Of a stretch of DNA of 64,000 nt, positions 1 to 9,667 are shown piece by piece. Under the pieces are notes generated by a model that worked only from the letters and a program-made list of their open reading frames with translations, was not told the origin of the DNA and searched no databases. Within the stretch, counting starts at the first letter, position 1. The number at the start of each line of letters is the position of its first letter. The DNA is from Ancylomarina sp048268005. Lineage in GTDB: Bacteria; Bacteroidota; Bacteroidia; Bacteroidales; Marinifilaceae. Location: the NCBI GenBank assembly GCA_048268005.1, contig JBLWWJ010000004.1, positions 248,001-312,000 on the forward strand. Reading direction: 5' to 3'. Position numbers and translations under genes: made by a program.

Positions 1-3000
1 TTTGTCGCCATCTTCCCATACTTTTACCCATATTTCTTTATTGGATGGTGAAAATTTAATGGCGTTTGAGATTAAGTTTTCATATACCTGGGTCATATAC
101 TCTGGATCTGCATTGATATAAGTTTCGGCAGGATCAAAATTTAGTTTGATATGCTTTCGTTCCAGTTTCTCTTTAAAGTTTTGATTTACGATATCAAGCA
201 ATTTTGAAAGGTTTATTTTTTCCAGTTGTAAATTAATGCTTTTTGATTCGATCATTTTGACATCAAGGATTCGAGTAATCATCATATTCATGCGATTTAG
301 AGCGTTTAGCATATAGTCTATATTCTCTAGATCTTCGGGATGATTACTTATCTTGATTTGTGATTTTAGATATTCTGCAATTGTAAGAGTTGACGTTAAT
401 GGGTTCTTCAAATCGTGAGCAATAATGCCAATCAAATGGTTTTTTTCATTATTCAATTCGGTGAGTTCAGAATTCTTATTGAGAATTTCCTCTTTTTGCA
501 GATTGATATTGTTATTCGCCTTCTGTAACCACTTCGCTTGTAATTCAATTTTTTGAAAGACCTGTGCATTTTCTATGGCAATACTGGTATACACGGCAAT
601 ATTTTGTAAAAGGCTTAGATGATACTCTTTAAAGGCATTTTTGATAAAGCTTTGAACAGTGATGACACCAATAATTTCACCTCTAACTTTTAAAGGAAGG
701 TAAATAACTGATTTTGGTATGTGTGATTGGCTAACAGCAATGACCTCTTTAATGTATTTGGAAGCTTCTTTATCCAGGTCATTGATGAATATTTCTGTTT
801 CATTATTATAGCAGTAAACGGCCAGTCTGTTAGGATCATCTAATTCGAATCTGATATTATTAATGTCGTTCCCATCTTCCTTAAACCGTGGGAAATAAAG
901 ATCTTTTTTGTTCTTATCGTAAATGCCAATTCCAAAAATAGAAGCGTCCATTAATTCTTTTATAGACTGATAAGCCGAGTCGATGATACGATCAAATGAT
1001 AGGTTAGCTGTAATTATTTTACCAATATCATTTAAGTGAATCAGGTTCATATATGATTTTTGAAGGAATTGCGATTGTTGAAGAATTTCTTCTTTTTGTT
1101 CTTCAAGAGCATCGTTTTTTCTTTCAATTTCTGTTTTTTGTAATCTAATCTCTTTAGTCTTGTCAAAGACCATTATTTCAAGCACTTTTTGTTTATTACG
1201 TATGTTTATAAGCCTGATTTTGATCGTTAAAAAGATTATAATAGACAGGAAAATAACAAGTAGAGATAAAAACCACCAGGTTAACCACCATGGAGGAAGG
1301 ATCGTGAATGTGTATTCATATGGTTTAGGTGTCCAAATGCCATCACTATTTGAAGCTTTTATTTTTAAAGTGTAAGTACCGGGAGGAATTCTCGAATAGA
1401 TGGCTTCAGACTTGTTTGTAATAGGGGACCATTCTTTATCGAGGCCCTCGAGTATCCACTTGTATTTAACTTTTTCTGGAGATTTATAACTTAATGCCTC
1501 AAAATTAAAAGTGAGATGGTGCATGTCATGAGTTAGATTCAGATCCTGAGGGATTGGAAACCAAGGGCTGATTGCACTGGAGGTGTTTTTGTGCTTTTTA
1601 TCACTCCAGTCAACTTCTTTGAAAAATAAATGGATATCAGTTAGTTGAATAATTGGAGGCGTTATGTTAATATCATCATTGGTAGGATTAAATACCATGG
1701 CCCCATTTATTGTTCCAAACCATAAGTTTTGATCAGAGTCAATATAGTTGCTACCTCCATTGTTTTCTATACCCGTAAAGCCATCATACTTATCGTAGTT
1801 TTTGATTTTATCAATATTTCCAGATAAATCGATGGAAATTCGATCAACTCCATTTTGAGTTCCAACCCAAATATTCCCTTCTTGATCAGCAAGAATTGAA
1901 TAGGTGATTTCTGTACTTAAACCATCTTTAGTACCGATACTTGTCCAGCGTTGGTCATCCCAATAACAGACCCCACCACTGAATGTAGCAACCCAAATGC
2001 GTCCCAATTGGTCTTCGCACGTTTGTAGTACCATATCATGACTAAGTCCATCTTTTTTATCATAGTTGATAATGTTGTTCCCATCAAGTACCGAAATACC
2101 TTGCATATGTGACATCCAAAGTCGGTTCTTAGAATCAATAAATATATTTGCAATATTTTCAGTTGCTAAGTGGTGGTCTTCAATGTTTATAATACGCCTT
2201 TTACCTTTTTTATCTATGAAAACAAGACCTTGATTTATGACCGCAAACCAAATGCCATCTTCTGTAGGATAAATGTCTGTAACAATAACTTTTGGGTGAA
2301 AACCATATTTTTTTGAGACGTTTTTAATTTTTCCATTTTGGTGTTCGAGCAAGCCTTCTTCTGTTGCTATGAGCATGTTGCCATTGGTAAGTTCGTGAAA
2401 ATCCAATGCTCTATTTAGTGAAGGATGAACCTTTGAATCGATAGTTTGAAACTCTCCATTTTTGTGACGCACAATACCCTTACCAGAAATACTGAACCAA
2501 AAATAGCCTTTGGAATCTTGTGTTGTTGCTAATACGATATTTCCCCCAATAATATTAGTGAAATTAAGGGATAGGAATTTATTTGAAGCATATTTGATTA
2601 AACCATTCCCGCTGGTTGTAAGCCAGATATTACCCTCTGTGTCTTCTAAAACATCATTGATATAAGGAGATATTAATCCTTTCTTTTGATCTATAATGAC
2701 TGTTTTGTTGTCCGATACCACTGCCAATCCAGCCTCTTTGATACAAATCCATAGTCGTTTTTTTGAATCTTGACTGATATTATGAATGTTTTGTGGATTG
2801 ATAGAGTTTGGAAGATCAATTTTTGTGAATTGATTGTTTTGATTTTTGTAAATGCTAAAACCAAATCCAGGTTTAAAGACTCGATACCAGCAATTTTGAT
2901 TTGAGTCAAAGAAGGCTGGAATAATAATTTGATCTTTAAATAGAGGATTTTTGTTTAGGATTGATTTACTTAATTGACCATTTTGAAGTTCGTATAAAGC

Positions 3001-3567
3001 ATTTTGAGTCGTGATAAGAAGTTTTCCTGATGGATCATTCAGAATTGAAAAGACTCTATTGTTTTGGCTTAATTCAGGATGTAGTTTGCTGGCATTGTGA
3101 AAGCGACCATTTTCAAAATACACTATAGTGCGTTGATTCTCGTTTACGCCGATTGCCCATATCTTGCCATCATTGGTTTCTTGTATATTTCTATATCGAG
3201 CAAGAGGGAGACCGTCATTTTCATTGAAATTTGTGAATTCCATTCCATTGAAGAAACTGATACCAACACTGGTTCCTATCCAAATGTTTTCCTTTTTATC
3301 CTGAAATAAGAATCGAATATTATTGTCAGCAAGACCATGATTGTTGTTATAAGAAAAGAATTCTTTACCATTAAAGCGCGTGAGTCCTCCTCCGTTAGTT
3401 CCAAGCCATAAATTTCCTTTATTATCTTGAATCAATGATGAAACCTCAGATTGAGGTAAACCTTCTTCCAGAGAATAATTGGTGAAGCTGTAATGTTGAG
3501 CAAAGCTTGGTACCGTGAAAAGGAATAGGCTTAGACTTAGTAATATTTTTGAGAATAGGTTGTTCAT
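1..3567 (-). CDS. Two-component regulator propeller sensor histidine kinase (3' end beyond window)
   Basis: Reading leftward from an ATG at 3565-3567, an open frame of 1189 codons runs off the window edge. A signal peptide (to about residue 25, ending FAQ) is followed by many short Reg_prop beta-propeller repeats of the type GLPQSEVSSLIQD / NLWLGT, which form the periplasmic two-propeller sensor. A Y_Y_Y domain (about 720-785) and one transmembrane helix (about 790-815) follow. The cytoplasmic part has a coiled coil, a GAF domain (about 880-1030) and a HisKA box whose phospho-acceptor is the His in IIAHDLKNPLTS. The ATPase N box (NLISNAIKFSP) is present and the window ends just before the G1 box. 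Whether a receiver and AraC domain follow, as in the Bacteroides hybrid sensors of glycan utilisation, cannot be seen. The gene is divergent from the M28 peptidase. The ligand is unknown. Confidence 0.93.
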   Translation of the reverse strand, partial: MNNLFSKILLSLSLFLFTVPSFAQHYSFTNYSLEEGLPQSEVSSLIQDNKGNLWLGTNGGGLTRFNGKEFFSYNNNHGLADNNIRFLFQDKKENIWIGTSVGISFFNGMEFTNFNENDGLPLARYRNIQETNDGKIWAIGVNENQRTIVYFENGRFHNASKLHPELSQNNRVFSILNDPSGKLLITTQNALYELQNGQLSKSILNKNPLFKDQIIIPAFFDSNQNCWYRVFKPGFGFSIYKNQNNQFTKIDLPNSINPQNIHNISQDSKKRLWICIKEAGLAVVSDNKTVIIDQKKGLISPYINDVLEDTEGNIWLTTSGNGLIKYASNKFLSLNFTNIIGGNIVLATTQDSKGYFWFSISGKGIVRHKNGEFQTIDSKVHPSLNRALDFHELTNGNMLIATEEGLLEHQNGKIKNVSKKYGFHPKVIVTDIYPTEDGIWFAVINQGLVFIDKKGKRRIINIEDHHLATENIANIFIDSKNRLWMSHMQGISVLDGNNIINYDKKDGLSHDMVLQTCEDQLGRIWVATFSGGVCYWDDQRWTSIGTKDGLSTEITYSILADQEGNIWVGTQNGVDRISIDLSGNIDKIKNYDKYDGFTGIENNGGSNYIDSDQNLWFGTINGAMVFNPTNDDINITPPIIQLTDIHLFFKEVDWSDKKHKNTSSAISPWFPIPQDLNLTHDMHHLTFNFEALSYKSPEKVKYKWILEGLDKEWSPITNKSEAIYSRIPPGTYTLKIKASNSDGIWTPKPYEYTFTILPPWWLTWWFLSLLVIFLSIIIFLTIKIRLINIRNKQKVLEIMVFDKTKEIRLQKTEIERKNDALEEQKEEILQQSQFLQKSYMNLIHLNDIGKIITANLSFDRIIDSAYQSIKELMDASIFGIGIYDKNKKDLYFPRFKEDGNDINNIRFELDDPNRLAVYCYNNETEIFINDLDKEASKYIKEVIAVSQSHIPKSVIYLPLKVRGEIIGVITVQSFIKNAFKEYHLSLLQNIAVYTSIAIENAQVFQKIELQAKWLQKANNNINLQKEEILNKNSELTELNNEKNHLIGIIAHDLKNPLTSTLTIAEYLKSQIKISNHPEDLENIDYMLNALNRMNMMITRILDVKMIESKSINLQLEKINLSKLLDIVNQNFKEKLERKHIKLNFDPAETYINADPEYMTQVYENLISNAIKFSPSNKEIWVKVWEDGDK

Positions 3568-3591
3568 TTTTTAATTGCTTTTCCTTTGGCA

Positions 3592-3599
3592 CAAAGCTA
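3592..3599 (-). promoter_or_regulatory. Putative -7 box for the propeller kinase
   Basis: TAGCTTTG on the minus strand matches the Bacteroidetes TAnnTTTG box and lies about 25 bases before the kinase start codon. No clear -33 TTG/TTTG element is found at the expected distance, so the call rests on the -7 match and position. Confidence 0.4.
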
Positions 3600-3750
3600 A
3601 ATATCAAATATAGCTTAAGGTTAGATTTACTCGTTAGAATTCCCTAAATAAATAGGAAACGTTATTCATGGCTCTACCTCTTATTAAGTCGAGATAAGCT
3701 TTTATAAAAAGCAGTAAAAGGTACAAATTTTTTTAAGCATTAAAAAATAA

Positions 3751-3758
3751 TACATTTG
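3751..3758 (+). promoter_or_regulatory. Putative promoter of the M28 peptidase gene
   Basis: TACATTTG fits TAnnTTTG and a T-rich TTTT lies 19 bases upstream at 3728-3731. It would give a leader of roughly 80-130 bases for the downstream peptidase. The rest of the 3568-3897 intergenic stretch is AT-rich and I see nothing else in it. Confidence 0.5.
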
Positions 3759-3897
3759 TTCTCAAGAAACTGAAATAATTGATAAAGTTAAGATATTGTA
3801 TTGAACTTAAGATTCAGAAATAATTGTTTTAATTATCAATAATTTTAGAATGAAGTTTATAATTGATTTTCTGTGTTTTATAATATTAAGCTTAAAA

Positions 3898-5553
3898 ATG
3901 ATGACTATTAAAATAATTGTAAGAATCTGCCTTGCTAGCATAGCTTTGTTCTGTTTTGCTTGTCAATCTGAATGTTCTTTGGATAAGGCTGAAGCGATAA
4001 TGTCAGAAAACCAAATGAAAGAATATATTAAGGTTCTGGCATCAGATGAGTTTCAAGGAAGAAAACCATTCTCAGAAGGTGAGCTTAAAACGGTTGATTA
4101 TATATCGAATGTTTATTCTGATTTGGGATTGATGCCAGCTGTTGAAGATAGTTATCTGCAAGAAGTGCCTCTGGTTGAAGTAACAGTCGGAGTTGATGTG
4201 CCCATGACTTTTAGGACTAATGGGAAAGATAAATCGATTAACTATAAAGATGAGTTTGTTGTTTTTTCTCGTCAGCTGAAAGATAAAATAGAAGTAGAAA
4301 ATACTGAGGTCGTATTTGCAGGTTATGGTATTGTAGCACCAGAATACGGATGGAATGATTACGAAGACCTGGATGTAAAAGGAAAGACGGTATTGGTTTT
4401 AGTTAACGATCCGGGACTTGATTCTGGCAATGATAAGTTGTTTAAAGGGAACGAAATGACCTATTACGGTCGTTGGAGTTATAAATTTGAAGAGGCTGCA
4501 AGACAAGGTGCAGCTGCTTTATTAATTATACATGATACAAAAGGAGCTGGTTATCCTTGGTCAGTTGTTTTAAATTCTGCCTTGGTACCAAAATTGTATC
4601 AGCAATCTGAAAATAAATATGCTGATAGAGCGGCTATTGAAGGTTGGTTAACTCATGATATTGCTGCCGGTATTTTTGCAGATAATAATTTGAACTTGGA
4701 TAAGGCCATCGCGAATGCTAAGAAAAAAGGATTTAAAGGTTTTGCTTTAGGTACAAAGATGAGCATGACCATACGTAATTCTTATCGTGAAGATAAAACC
4801 AATAATGTGATTGGTATAATAAAAGGAAGCGATTTATCCGATGAATGTATCGTGTATTCTGCTCATTGGGATCATCTGGGTATAGGTCGTAAAATGAACG
4901 GTGATAGTATTTATAATGGAGCTGTTGATAATGGGACCTCATTGGCTTGGATGTTCGAAATTGCTCGTGCCTTTAAGGCGATGCCAACGCCTCGACGTTC
5001 GATTGTATTTTTGGCACCCTCGGCTGAGGAATCAGGCTTAAATGGTTCTGCTTACTACGTCAATCATCCGGTATTCCCAATTCATAAAACAGTGGCGAAT
5101 ATCAATAATGATTTGATGTTGCCTTATGGTAGAATGAAGGATTTGATGGTAACGGGCTTTGGACAATCTGAACTCGACGATTATGCTGCAGAGGCAGCTA
5201 AGGGGCAAGGACGTTACATCCTGCCTGATCCAAATCCTCATACCGGAATGTATTATAGAGCTGATCATTTTAGCTTTGCTAAAGCTGGAGTTCCTGCCTT
5301 ATTCGCAAGAGGAAATAGCGATCATATCGAAAAAGGGAAAGATTATATGGCTAAAAAAGAAAAGGATTGGTTAGCCAATAATTACCACAAACCATTTGAT
5401 GAATATCAAGACTGGTGGGATCTATCAGGAGTCAAAGAAGATGCTCAATTGATGTTTAGAATTGGATGGAAACTTGCGAATGAAGATACTTTCCCAAAAT
5501 GGAAAGCGGGTTCTGAATTTAAAGCTATACGTGATAAACAAATGGCAAACTAG
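3898..5553 (+). CDS. M28 family zinc metallopeptidase with PA domain
   Basis: Predicted exported aminopeptidase-type enzyme that removes residues from peptides outside the cytoplasm. The frame opens at 3850, but the ATG at 3898 gives a single clean signal sequence ending LFCFAC, compatible with a lipoprotein whose first Cys is near residue 22, so I prefer it. A protease-associated domain occupies roughly residues 85-290 (VVFAGYGIVAP). The M28 fold follows with its ligands visible: His in SAHWDHLG, Asp in GAVDNGTS, Glu-Glu in APSAEESG, Asp in NINNDLM and the late His in NYHKPFDEY. The motif DHFSFAKAGVPALF is also typical. All zinc ligands are present, so it should be active. Substrate is not determined. 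A terminator follows directly. It lies upstream of an amino-acid catabolic block, which fits a role in peptide use. Confidence 0.9.
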   Translation: MMTIKIIVRICLASIALFCFACQSECSLDKAEAIMSENQMKEYIKVLASDEFQGRKPFSEGELKTVDYISNVYSDLGLMPAVEDSYLQEVPLVEVTVGVDVPMTFRTNGKDKSINYKDEFVVFSRQLKDKIEVENTEVVFAGYGIVAPEYGWNDYEDLDVKGKTVLVLVNDPGLDSGNDKLFKGNEMTYYGRWSYKFEEAARQGAAALLIIHDTKGAGYPWSVVLNSALVPKLYQQSENKYADRAAIEGWLTHDIAAGIFADNNLNLDKAIANAKKKGFKGFALGTKMSMTIRNSYREDKTNNVIGIIKGSDLSDECIVYSAHWDHLGIGRKMNGDSIYNGAVDNGTSLAWMFEIARAFKAMPTPRRSIVFLAPSAEESGLNGSAYYVNHPVFPIHKTVANINNDLMLPYGRMKDLMVTGFGQSELDDYAAEAAKGQGRYILPDPNPHTGMYYRADHFSFAKAGVPALFARGNSDHIEKGKDYMAKKEKDWLANNYHKPFDEYQDWWDLSGVKEDAQLMFRIGWKLANEDTFPKWKAGSEFKAIRDKQMAN

Positions 5554-5575
5554 ATTAAATAAGATAAAAGAATAA

Positions 5576-5618
5576 AAAAAAAAGCGATCTCAGGTTTTAA
5601 ATCTGAGATCGCTTTTTT
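5576..5618. terminator. Bidirectional intrinsic terminator
   Basis: A perfect 10-bp inverted repeat (GCGATCTCAG / CTGAGATCGC at 5584-5593 and 5603-5612) is flanked by an A-run on the left and a T-run on the right. It can end both the M28 gene and the convergent hydE gene. Confidence 0.9.
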
Positions 5619-5635
5619 AGATATAGAAAATTCGA

Positions 5636-6718
5636 TTAGTGTCTTGATTTGTAATGTAAGGAATCTCCCCACTGGCCGTAACCAATTTCTCCATCAGCCA
5701 TATTAATACGGGCTTCCATGCAGTTTGTACAGTCATCAGCACCTTCGTCAATACAAGGTTTATTCTGATATAATAAGTAGTTGGCTCTTTCCTGAGTTGG
5801 CGTAATATTTGGCATGATAATGTTGGCACCAATCTTTAAAGCTTTCTCCCTGCCCAGAGGATCAATAGCCTGTAGGGCAGTTGCCGACGCTATATTGATG
5901 TCCTTCATCATTATGCGAAGAACAGCAATCATTCTAAGGGTTAATCTAAATCGATCATTCAAACTCATTAGATCATCTTTGTATTCATAAAGAGGAGTTT
6001 GATCGTGCTCGATGAAAGGTCCCATTCCCACCATATCAATATCAAATTCCTTCATGAAAAGGATGTCATTGGCTAAATCCTCATAAGTCTGAAAAGGAAG
6101 ACCAATCATCACACCAGTTCCAGTTTGGTATCCTATATTTTGTAATGATTTGAGGCATTTTAGGCGAGTCGCATGAGAATGTTCCTCATTATCGGGATGA
6201 ATTTTATTATAAAGATCAGGATTGCTTGATTCTACACGCAGAAGGTAACGATGCGCACCTGCGTCGAACCATTTTTGATAAGTCTCTTCACTTTGTTCAC
6301 CCATAGAAATGGTGATACCCAGTTCATTGTTACTAACTTTTTTGATTTCTTTTAAAAGTTGGCAAATTCTGTCTACAAAAGCAGGATCAGAACGCTCACC
6401 AGCTTGCAAAACCATAGAGCCATAGTTGTGTTCGTGAGCAAATTTTGCAGCCTTTAGTATCTGGTCATCAGCAATATCGTATCGATTCACCATTTTATTG
6501 GATGCACGAATGCCACAATACAAACAATCTTTTTTACAAATGTTTGAGAATTCAACCAGGCCACGAAAATAAACCTTATTACCTATGTGCTTGAGTTTAA
6601 TATCGTGTGATCGTTTAAATAAAGCTTTTTCTTGTTCACCACTCGCTTTTAAAAGGCGAATGATTTCGTCTTTCGTAAAGCTCTCTTTTTGCAATAATGT
6701 ATCGAAACTTATATTCAT
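5636..6718 (-). CDS. hydE: [FeFe]-hydrogenase maturation radical SAM protein HydE
   Basis: Radical SAM enzyme that, with HydF and HydG, builds the 2Fe subcluster of the [FeFe]-hydrogenase H-cluster. Length (360 residues) is normal for HydE. The radical SAM cluster motif CX3CX2C is at residues 61, 65 and 68 (ICKKDCLYCGIRA). Further HydE-like stretches are YGSMVLQAGE, LRVESSNPDLY and GTGVMIGLPFQT. The C-terminus has Cys at about 322, 330 and 333, the same CX7CX2C spacing as the optional second cluster known in Thermotoga HydE. The alternatives BioB and PylB fit less well, given the QAGERSD motif and the tail. No hydF, hydG or hydrogenase structural gene is in the window, so those partners must lie elsewhere. 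It is transcribed alone, between a terminator and a -7 box. Confidence 0.88.
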   Translation of the reverse strand: MNISFDTLLQKESFTKDEIIRLLKASGEQEKALFKRSHDIKLKHIGNKVYFRGLVEFSNICKKDCLYCGIRASNKMVNRYDIADDQILKAAKFAHEHNYGSMVLQAGERSDPAFVDRICQLLKEIKKVSNNELGITISMGEQSEETYQKWFDAGAHRYLLRVESSNPDLYNKIHPDNEEHSHATRLKCLKSLQNIGYQTGTGVMIGLPFQTYEDLANDILFMKEFDIDMVGMGPFIEHDQTPLYEYKDDLMSLNDRFRLTLRMIAVLRIMMKDINIASATALQAIDPLGREKALKIGANIIMPNITPTQERANYLLYQNKPCIDEGADDCTNCMEARINMADGEIGYGQWGDSLHYKSRH

Positions 6719-6780
6719 GCTTATAGACTTAGGCTTTCAAAAATGTGTATGATCAGGATGATTATTTATTCTTTGTGAGG

Positions 6781-6788
6781 CAAAAATA
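6781..6788 (-). promoter_or_regulatory. Putative -7 box upstream of hydE
   Basis: TATTTTTG on the minus strand fits TAnnTTTG, about 60 bases before the hydE ATG. A convincing -33 element is not visible. Confidence 0.42.
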
Positions 6789-7276
6789 GTGATAAATTTT
6801 CAAGTAATATCTCTAGTTTATTAGTATTTGGAATTTCGCACTCTAAACTCTTAAATGTATTTATCTGTAATTTTAATTTAGAGTTCTCATTCATAAACTC
6901 GAATTTGTAACTTCTTTCTTACACATGAAGCTTTTAAAGGTGATATTTCCTTGAAATGGATTGGCATTATTGTTTTAGGTATGTGAAAAATGAATTTAAA
7001 TGCAAACGTTTGTTTTAGAACTAATCTAAATTGTTTGTTTTTCTCCAATAAACAGGCTTAAGCTTACAGTTTCCTACAATTTCTGCTTTTTAGAGTATTG
7101 ATTCTTACTATATTTGTGCGAAAATCTGAGTAATTATTATTTGAGATACTTGATTTTTTAAATGAAGACTCACCCAAAAGTGACTTCAAAGTGTCTATTA
7201 TAGAGTACAGTGGATTTTTATTTTAACTCTGGGTTAATAAAGAATCTACTTGAAACAAAATATAAAAACACATACA
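6789..7276. other. Intergenic region between hydE and the acyl-CoA synthetase
   Basis: About 490 AT-rich bases between divergent genes. The only signals I can support are promoter-like boxes. I found no credible reading frame, RNA fold or repeat. An in-frame TTG at 7250 could extend the synthetase by nine residues but adds nothing conserved. Confidence 0.5.
7109..7116 (+). promoter_or_regulatory. Putative promoter of the acyl-CoA synthetase gene
   Basis: TATATTTG matches TAnnTTTG exactly. A CTTT lies 19 bases upstream, a partial match to the -33 box. The predicted leader is about 150 bases long. Confidence 0.48.
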
Positions 7277-9340
7277 ATGATAAACGAACAGTTATTAAAT
7301 CCTAAAAGTATTGTCGTTGTCGGAGGTTCTGACGATGTACAAAAGCCAGGTGGTAAGGTTTTGAAAAATCTTATAGATGGTGATTTTAAAGGAAACCTAT
7401 ACGTAGCTAATCCTAAGTTAGACGAGGTTCAGGGTATCAAATCATTTAAGAATCCTCAAGATTTACCTGAGGTCGATTGTGCAATTCTAGCTATTGCTGC
7501 TAAATTTTGCCCTTCAACAATTAAATTATTAGCCGAAGAGAAAAATACACGTGCTTTCATTATTCTTTCTGCTGGATTTAGCGAGGAGAACGAAGAAGGT
7601 GCTGAGCTGGAAAGACAGATTGTTGAGACAGTAAATTCAGTAGGAGGTTCTTTAATTGGTCCTAACTGTGTTGGTGTTTTAAATCCAAACTACAATGGAG
7701 TTTTTACAACGCCAATTCCTTCTCTTGATCCTAAAGGATGTGATTTTATATCTGGTTCAGGAGCTACTGCTGTTTTTATTATGGAATCAGGTGTACCTAA
7801 AGGACTTTCTTTTTCAAGCGTTTATTCTGTTGGTAACTCTGCACAAATGGGTGTTGAGGAGATCATCAAATATATGGATGAGAGTTATGATCCAGCTACA
7901 TCAAGCCCCGTTAAATTATTATATATCGAGAACATCGATAAGCCAGAGATGTTATTGAAGCACGCTTCTTCTTTGATCCGTAAGGGATGTAAGATTGCTG
8001 CTATTAAGTCGGGTAGTTCTGAGGCAGGTTCTCGTGCAGCGTCTTCTCATACTGGTGCTCTAGCTAGTCCTGATGTTGCTGTAAATGCATTATTCAAGAA
8101 AGCAGGTATCGTTCGTTGTTCAGGTAGAGAAGAATTGGCAACTGTTGCTTCTATCTTTATGCACCCTGAGTTGACAGGTAAAAATATTGCTGTTATTACT
8201 CACGCAGGTGGACCAGCAGTCATGTTAACTGATGCACTTTCGAACAATGGTTTAGATGTACCACATATCGAAGGTCCTAAGGCTGATGCTTTACTTGAAA
8301 AACTATATGGTGGTTCTTCAGTAGCAAATCCAATCGATTTCCTGGCAACAGGTACTGCCGAGCAGTTAGGTGATATCATCGATGCTTGTGAGAACGATTT
8401 TGATAATATCGATGCGATGGCTGTTGTATTCGGAAGCCCTGGATTATTCCCGGTATATGATGTTTACGATTTGTTGGATGAGAAGATGAAGCAGTGCAAA
8501 AAGCCTATTTATCCAATTCTTCCATCGGTAATTAATGTGAAAGATGAGATTGAGCATTTCTTAGCTAAAGGTCGAATCAATTTCCCTGATGAGGTTGTAT
8601 TTGGTGATGCATTGGCTAAGGTTTATAACACGCCTAAGCCAGAGCCAGAGAATGTTGTTATGCCTGAAGTAGATAAAAAAGCAATTCGTGCTATTATCGA
8701 TGAGGCTGATAATGGCTATTTAAGTCCGGAGCAAATTCACAACTTGTTAGACGCTGCAGGTATTGCACGTGCTAAAGAAGGTGTTGCTGATACTGAAGAA
8801 GAAATCGTTGCTTTAGCTAAAGAAATTGGTTTCCCATTGGTAATGAAAGTTGTTGGACCAGTTCATAAATCAGATGTAGGTGGTGTAACTTTGAATGTGA
8901 AAGATGAGGCTACTGTTCGTTCTGAGTTTAAGAGAATGATGCAGATTAAAGATACTTATGCAATCATGTTGGCTCAAATGTTGAGTGGTACTGAGGTATT
9001 TATCGGTGCGAAACGCGAAGAGAAATTCGGTCACATGGTATTGTGTGGATTGGGTGGAATCTTTATCGAAGTATTTAAGGATGTGAAGGCTGCTTTAGCT
9101 CCAATTTCAACTGAAGAAGCTCACGAAATGATTCGAGGATTACAATCATACGGAATTATTCAAGGTATTCGTGGACAAGAGCCAGTAAATGAAGAGGAAT
9201 TTACAGATGCTGTTTCTCGTGTTGCTGCTTTAATGACAGTTGCTCCAGAGATTTTTGAAATGGACTTGAATCCACTTTTAGGATCGAAAGATGCTGTTGT
9301 TGCTGTTGATGCTCGTATTAGAATTGAGAAGGATATGTAA
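7277..9340 (+). CDS. ADP-forming acyl-CoA synthetase (acetate--CoA ligase), fused alpha-beta
   Basis: Converts acyl-CoA plus ADP and phosphate to the free acid, CoA and ATP, conserving energy by substrate-level phosphorylation. The start at ATG 7277 is chosen over an in-frame TTG at 7250, because family members begin near MINEQLLNPKSI. Domain order is CoA-binding Rossmann domain (1-135, SIVVVGGSDD), succinyl-CoA-ligase-like domain (about 150-450) with the phospho-histidine motif SSHTGALAS (His258), and a C-terminal ATP-grasp domain (about 475-687, including FPLVMKVVGPVHKSDVGGV). At 687 residues it is a complete single-chain enzyme, as in many anaerobes. The 2-oxoacid oxidoreductase about 3.4 kb downstream makes the acyl-CoA this enzyme could use. 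Acetate, isobutyrate and isovalerate are all possible products, and sequence alone cannot decide. Confidence 0.9.
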   Translation: MINEQLLNPKSIVVVGGSDDVQKPGGKVLKNLIDGDFKGNLYVANPKLDEVQGIKSFKNPQDLPEVDCAILAIAAKFCPSTIKLLAEEKNTRAFIILSAGFSEENEEGAELERQIVETVNSVGGSLIGPNCVGVLNPNYNGVFTTPIPSLDPKGCDFISGSGATAVFIMESGVPKGLSFSSVYSVGNSAQMGVEEIIKYMDESYDPATSSPVKLLYIENIDKPEMLLKHASSLIRKGCKIAAIKSGSSEAGSRAASSHTGALASPDVAVNALFKKAGIVRCSGREELATVASIFMHPELTGKNIAVITHAGGPAVMLTDALSNNGLDVPHIEGPKADALLEKLYGGSSVANPIDFLATGTAEQLGDIIDACENDFDNIDAMAVVFGSPGLFPVYDVYDLLDEKMKQCKKPIYPILPSVINVKDEIEHFLAKGRINFPDEVVFGDALAKVYNTPKPEPENVVMPEVDKKAIRAIIDEADNGYLSPEQIHNLLDAAGIARAKEGVADTEEEIVALAKEIGFPLVMKVVGPVHKSDVGGVTLNVKDEATVRSEFKRMMQIKDTYAIMLAQMLSGTEVFIGAKREEKFGHMVLCGLGGIFIEVFKDVKAALAPISTEEAHEMIRGLQSYGIIQGIRGQEPVNEEEFTDAVSRVAALMTVAPEIFEMDLNPLLGSKDAVVAVDARIRIEKDM

Positions 9341-9434
9341 TTCTGTGACTTGGTTTGCGAGTTCGTGGATTTGAAGATACCTTTGTGATTTTCAAATTGA
9401 CAATCTACTTATTAACTAAATCACTCATTATACT

Positions 9435-9584
9435 ATGAGAAAGTTTAAAGACCTTAGCCTAAACGAAAAACTGATGATCAGTTTTGTATTGATTCTTTTG
9501 ATTGCTGTTATCCTTAATTGGAGCAATGTTTTTGAAGGATTGAAAAAAGGCTTTGATATTCATACAGAACAACCGGCTAAATAA
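9435..9584 (+). CDS. 49-residue single-pass membrane protein, unknown function
   Basis: An ATG at 9435 opens 49 codons ending at TAA 9582-9584. The product has a charged N-terminus (MRKFKDLSLNEKL), one clear transmembrane helix (about residues 14-30, rich in Ile/Leu/Val) and a polar tail. It sits about 95 bases after the acyl-CoA synthetase, with an intrinsic terminator 8 bases after its stop. It is therefore probably the last gene of that transcript. The balanced composition, position and immediate terminator argue that it is real. I do not recognise the family. Confidence 0.6.
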   Translation: MRKFKDLSLNEKLMISFVLILLIAVILNWSNVFEGLKKGFDIHTEQPAK

Positions 9585-9591
9585 GCTGGAT

Positions 9592-9625
9592 AATACCCGA
9601 GGCAATGTCTCGGGTATTTATTTTT
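9592..9625 (+). terminator. Intrinsic terminator
   Basis: A 10-bp inverted repeat AATACCCGAG / CTCGGGTATT (9592-9601 and 9609-9618) is followed by a T-rich tract. It closes the acyl-CoA synthetase / small membrane protein unit. Confidence 0.88.
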
Positions 9626-9667
9626 CAAAACTTGATTTTGATATCGAGATTTATAACGAATAAACTA

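Noticed and set aside
7250..7276. TTG start extending the acyl-CoA synthetase
   Set aside because: The nine added residues are not conserved in the family and an ATG at the expected position follows.
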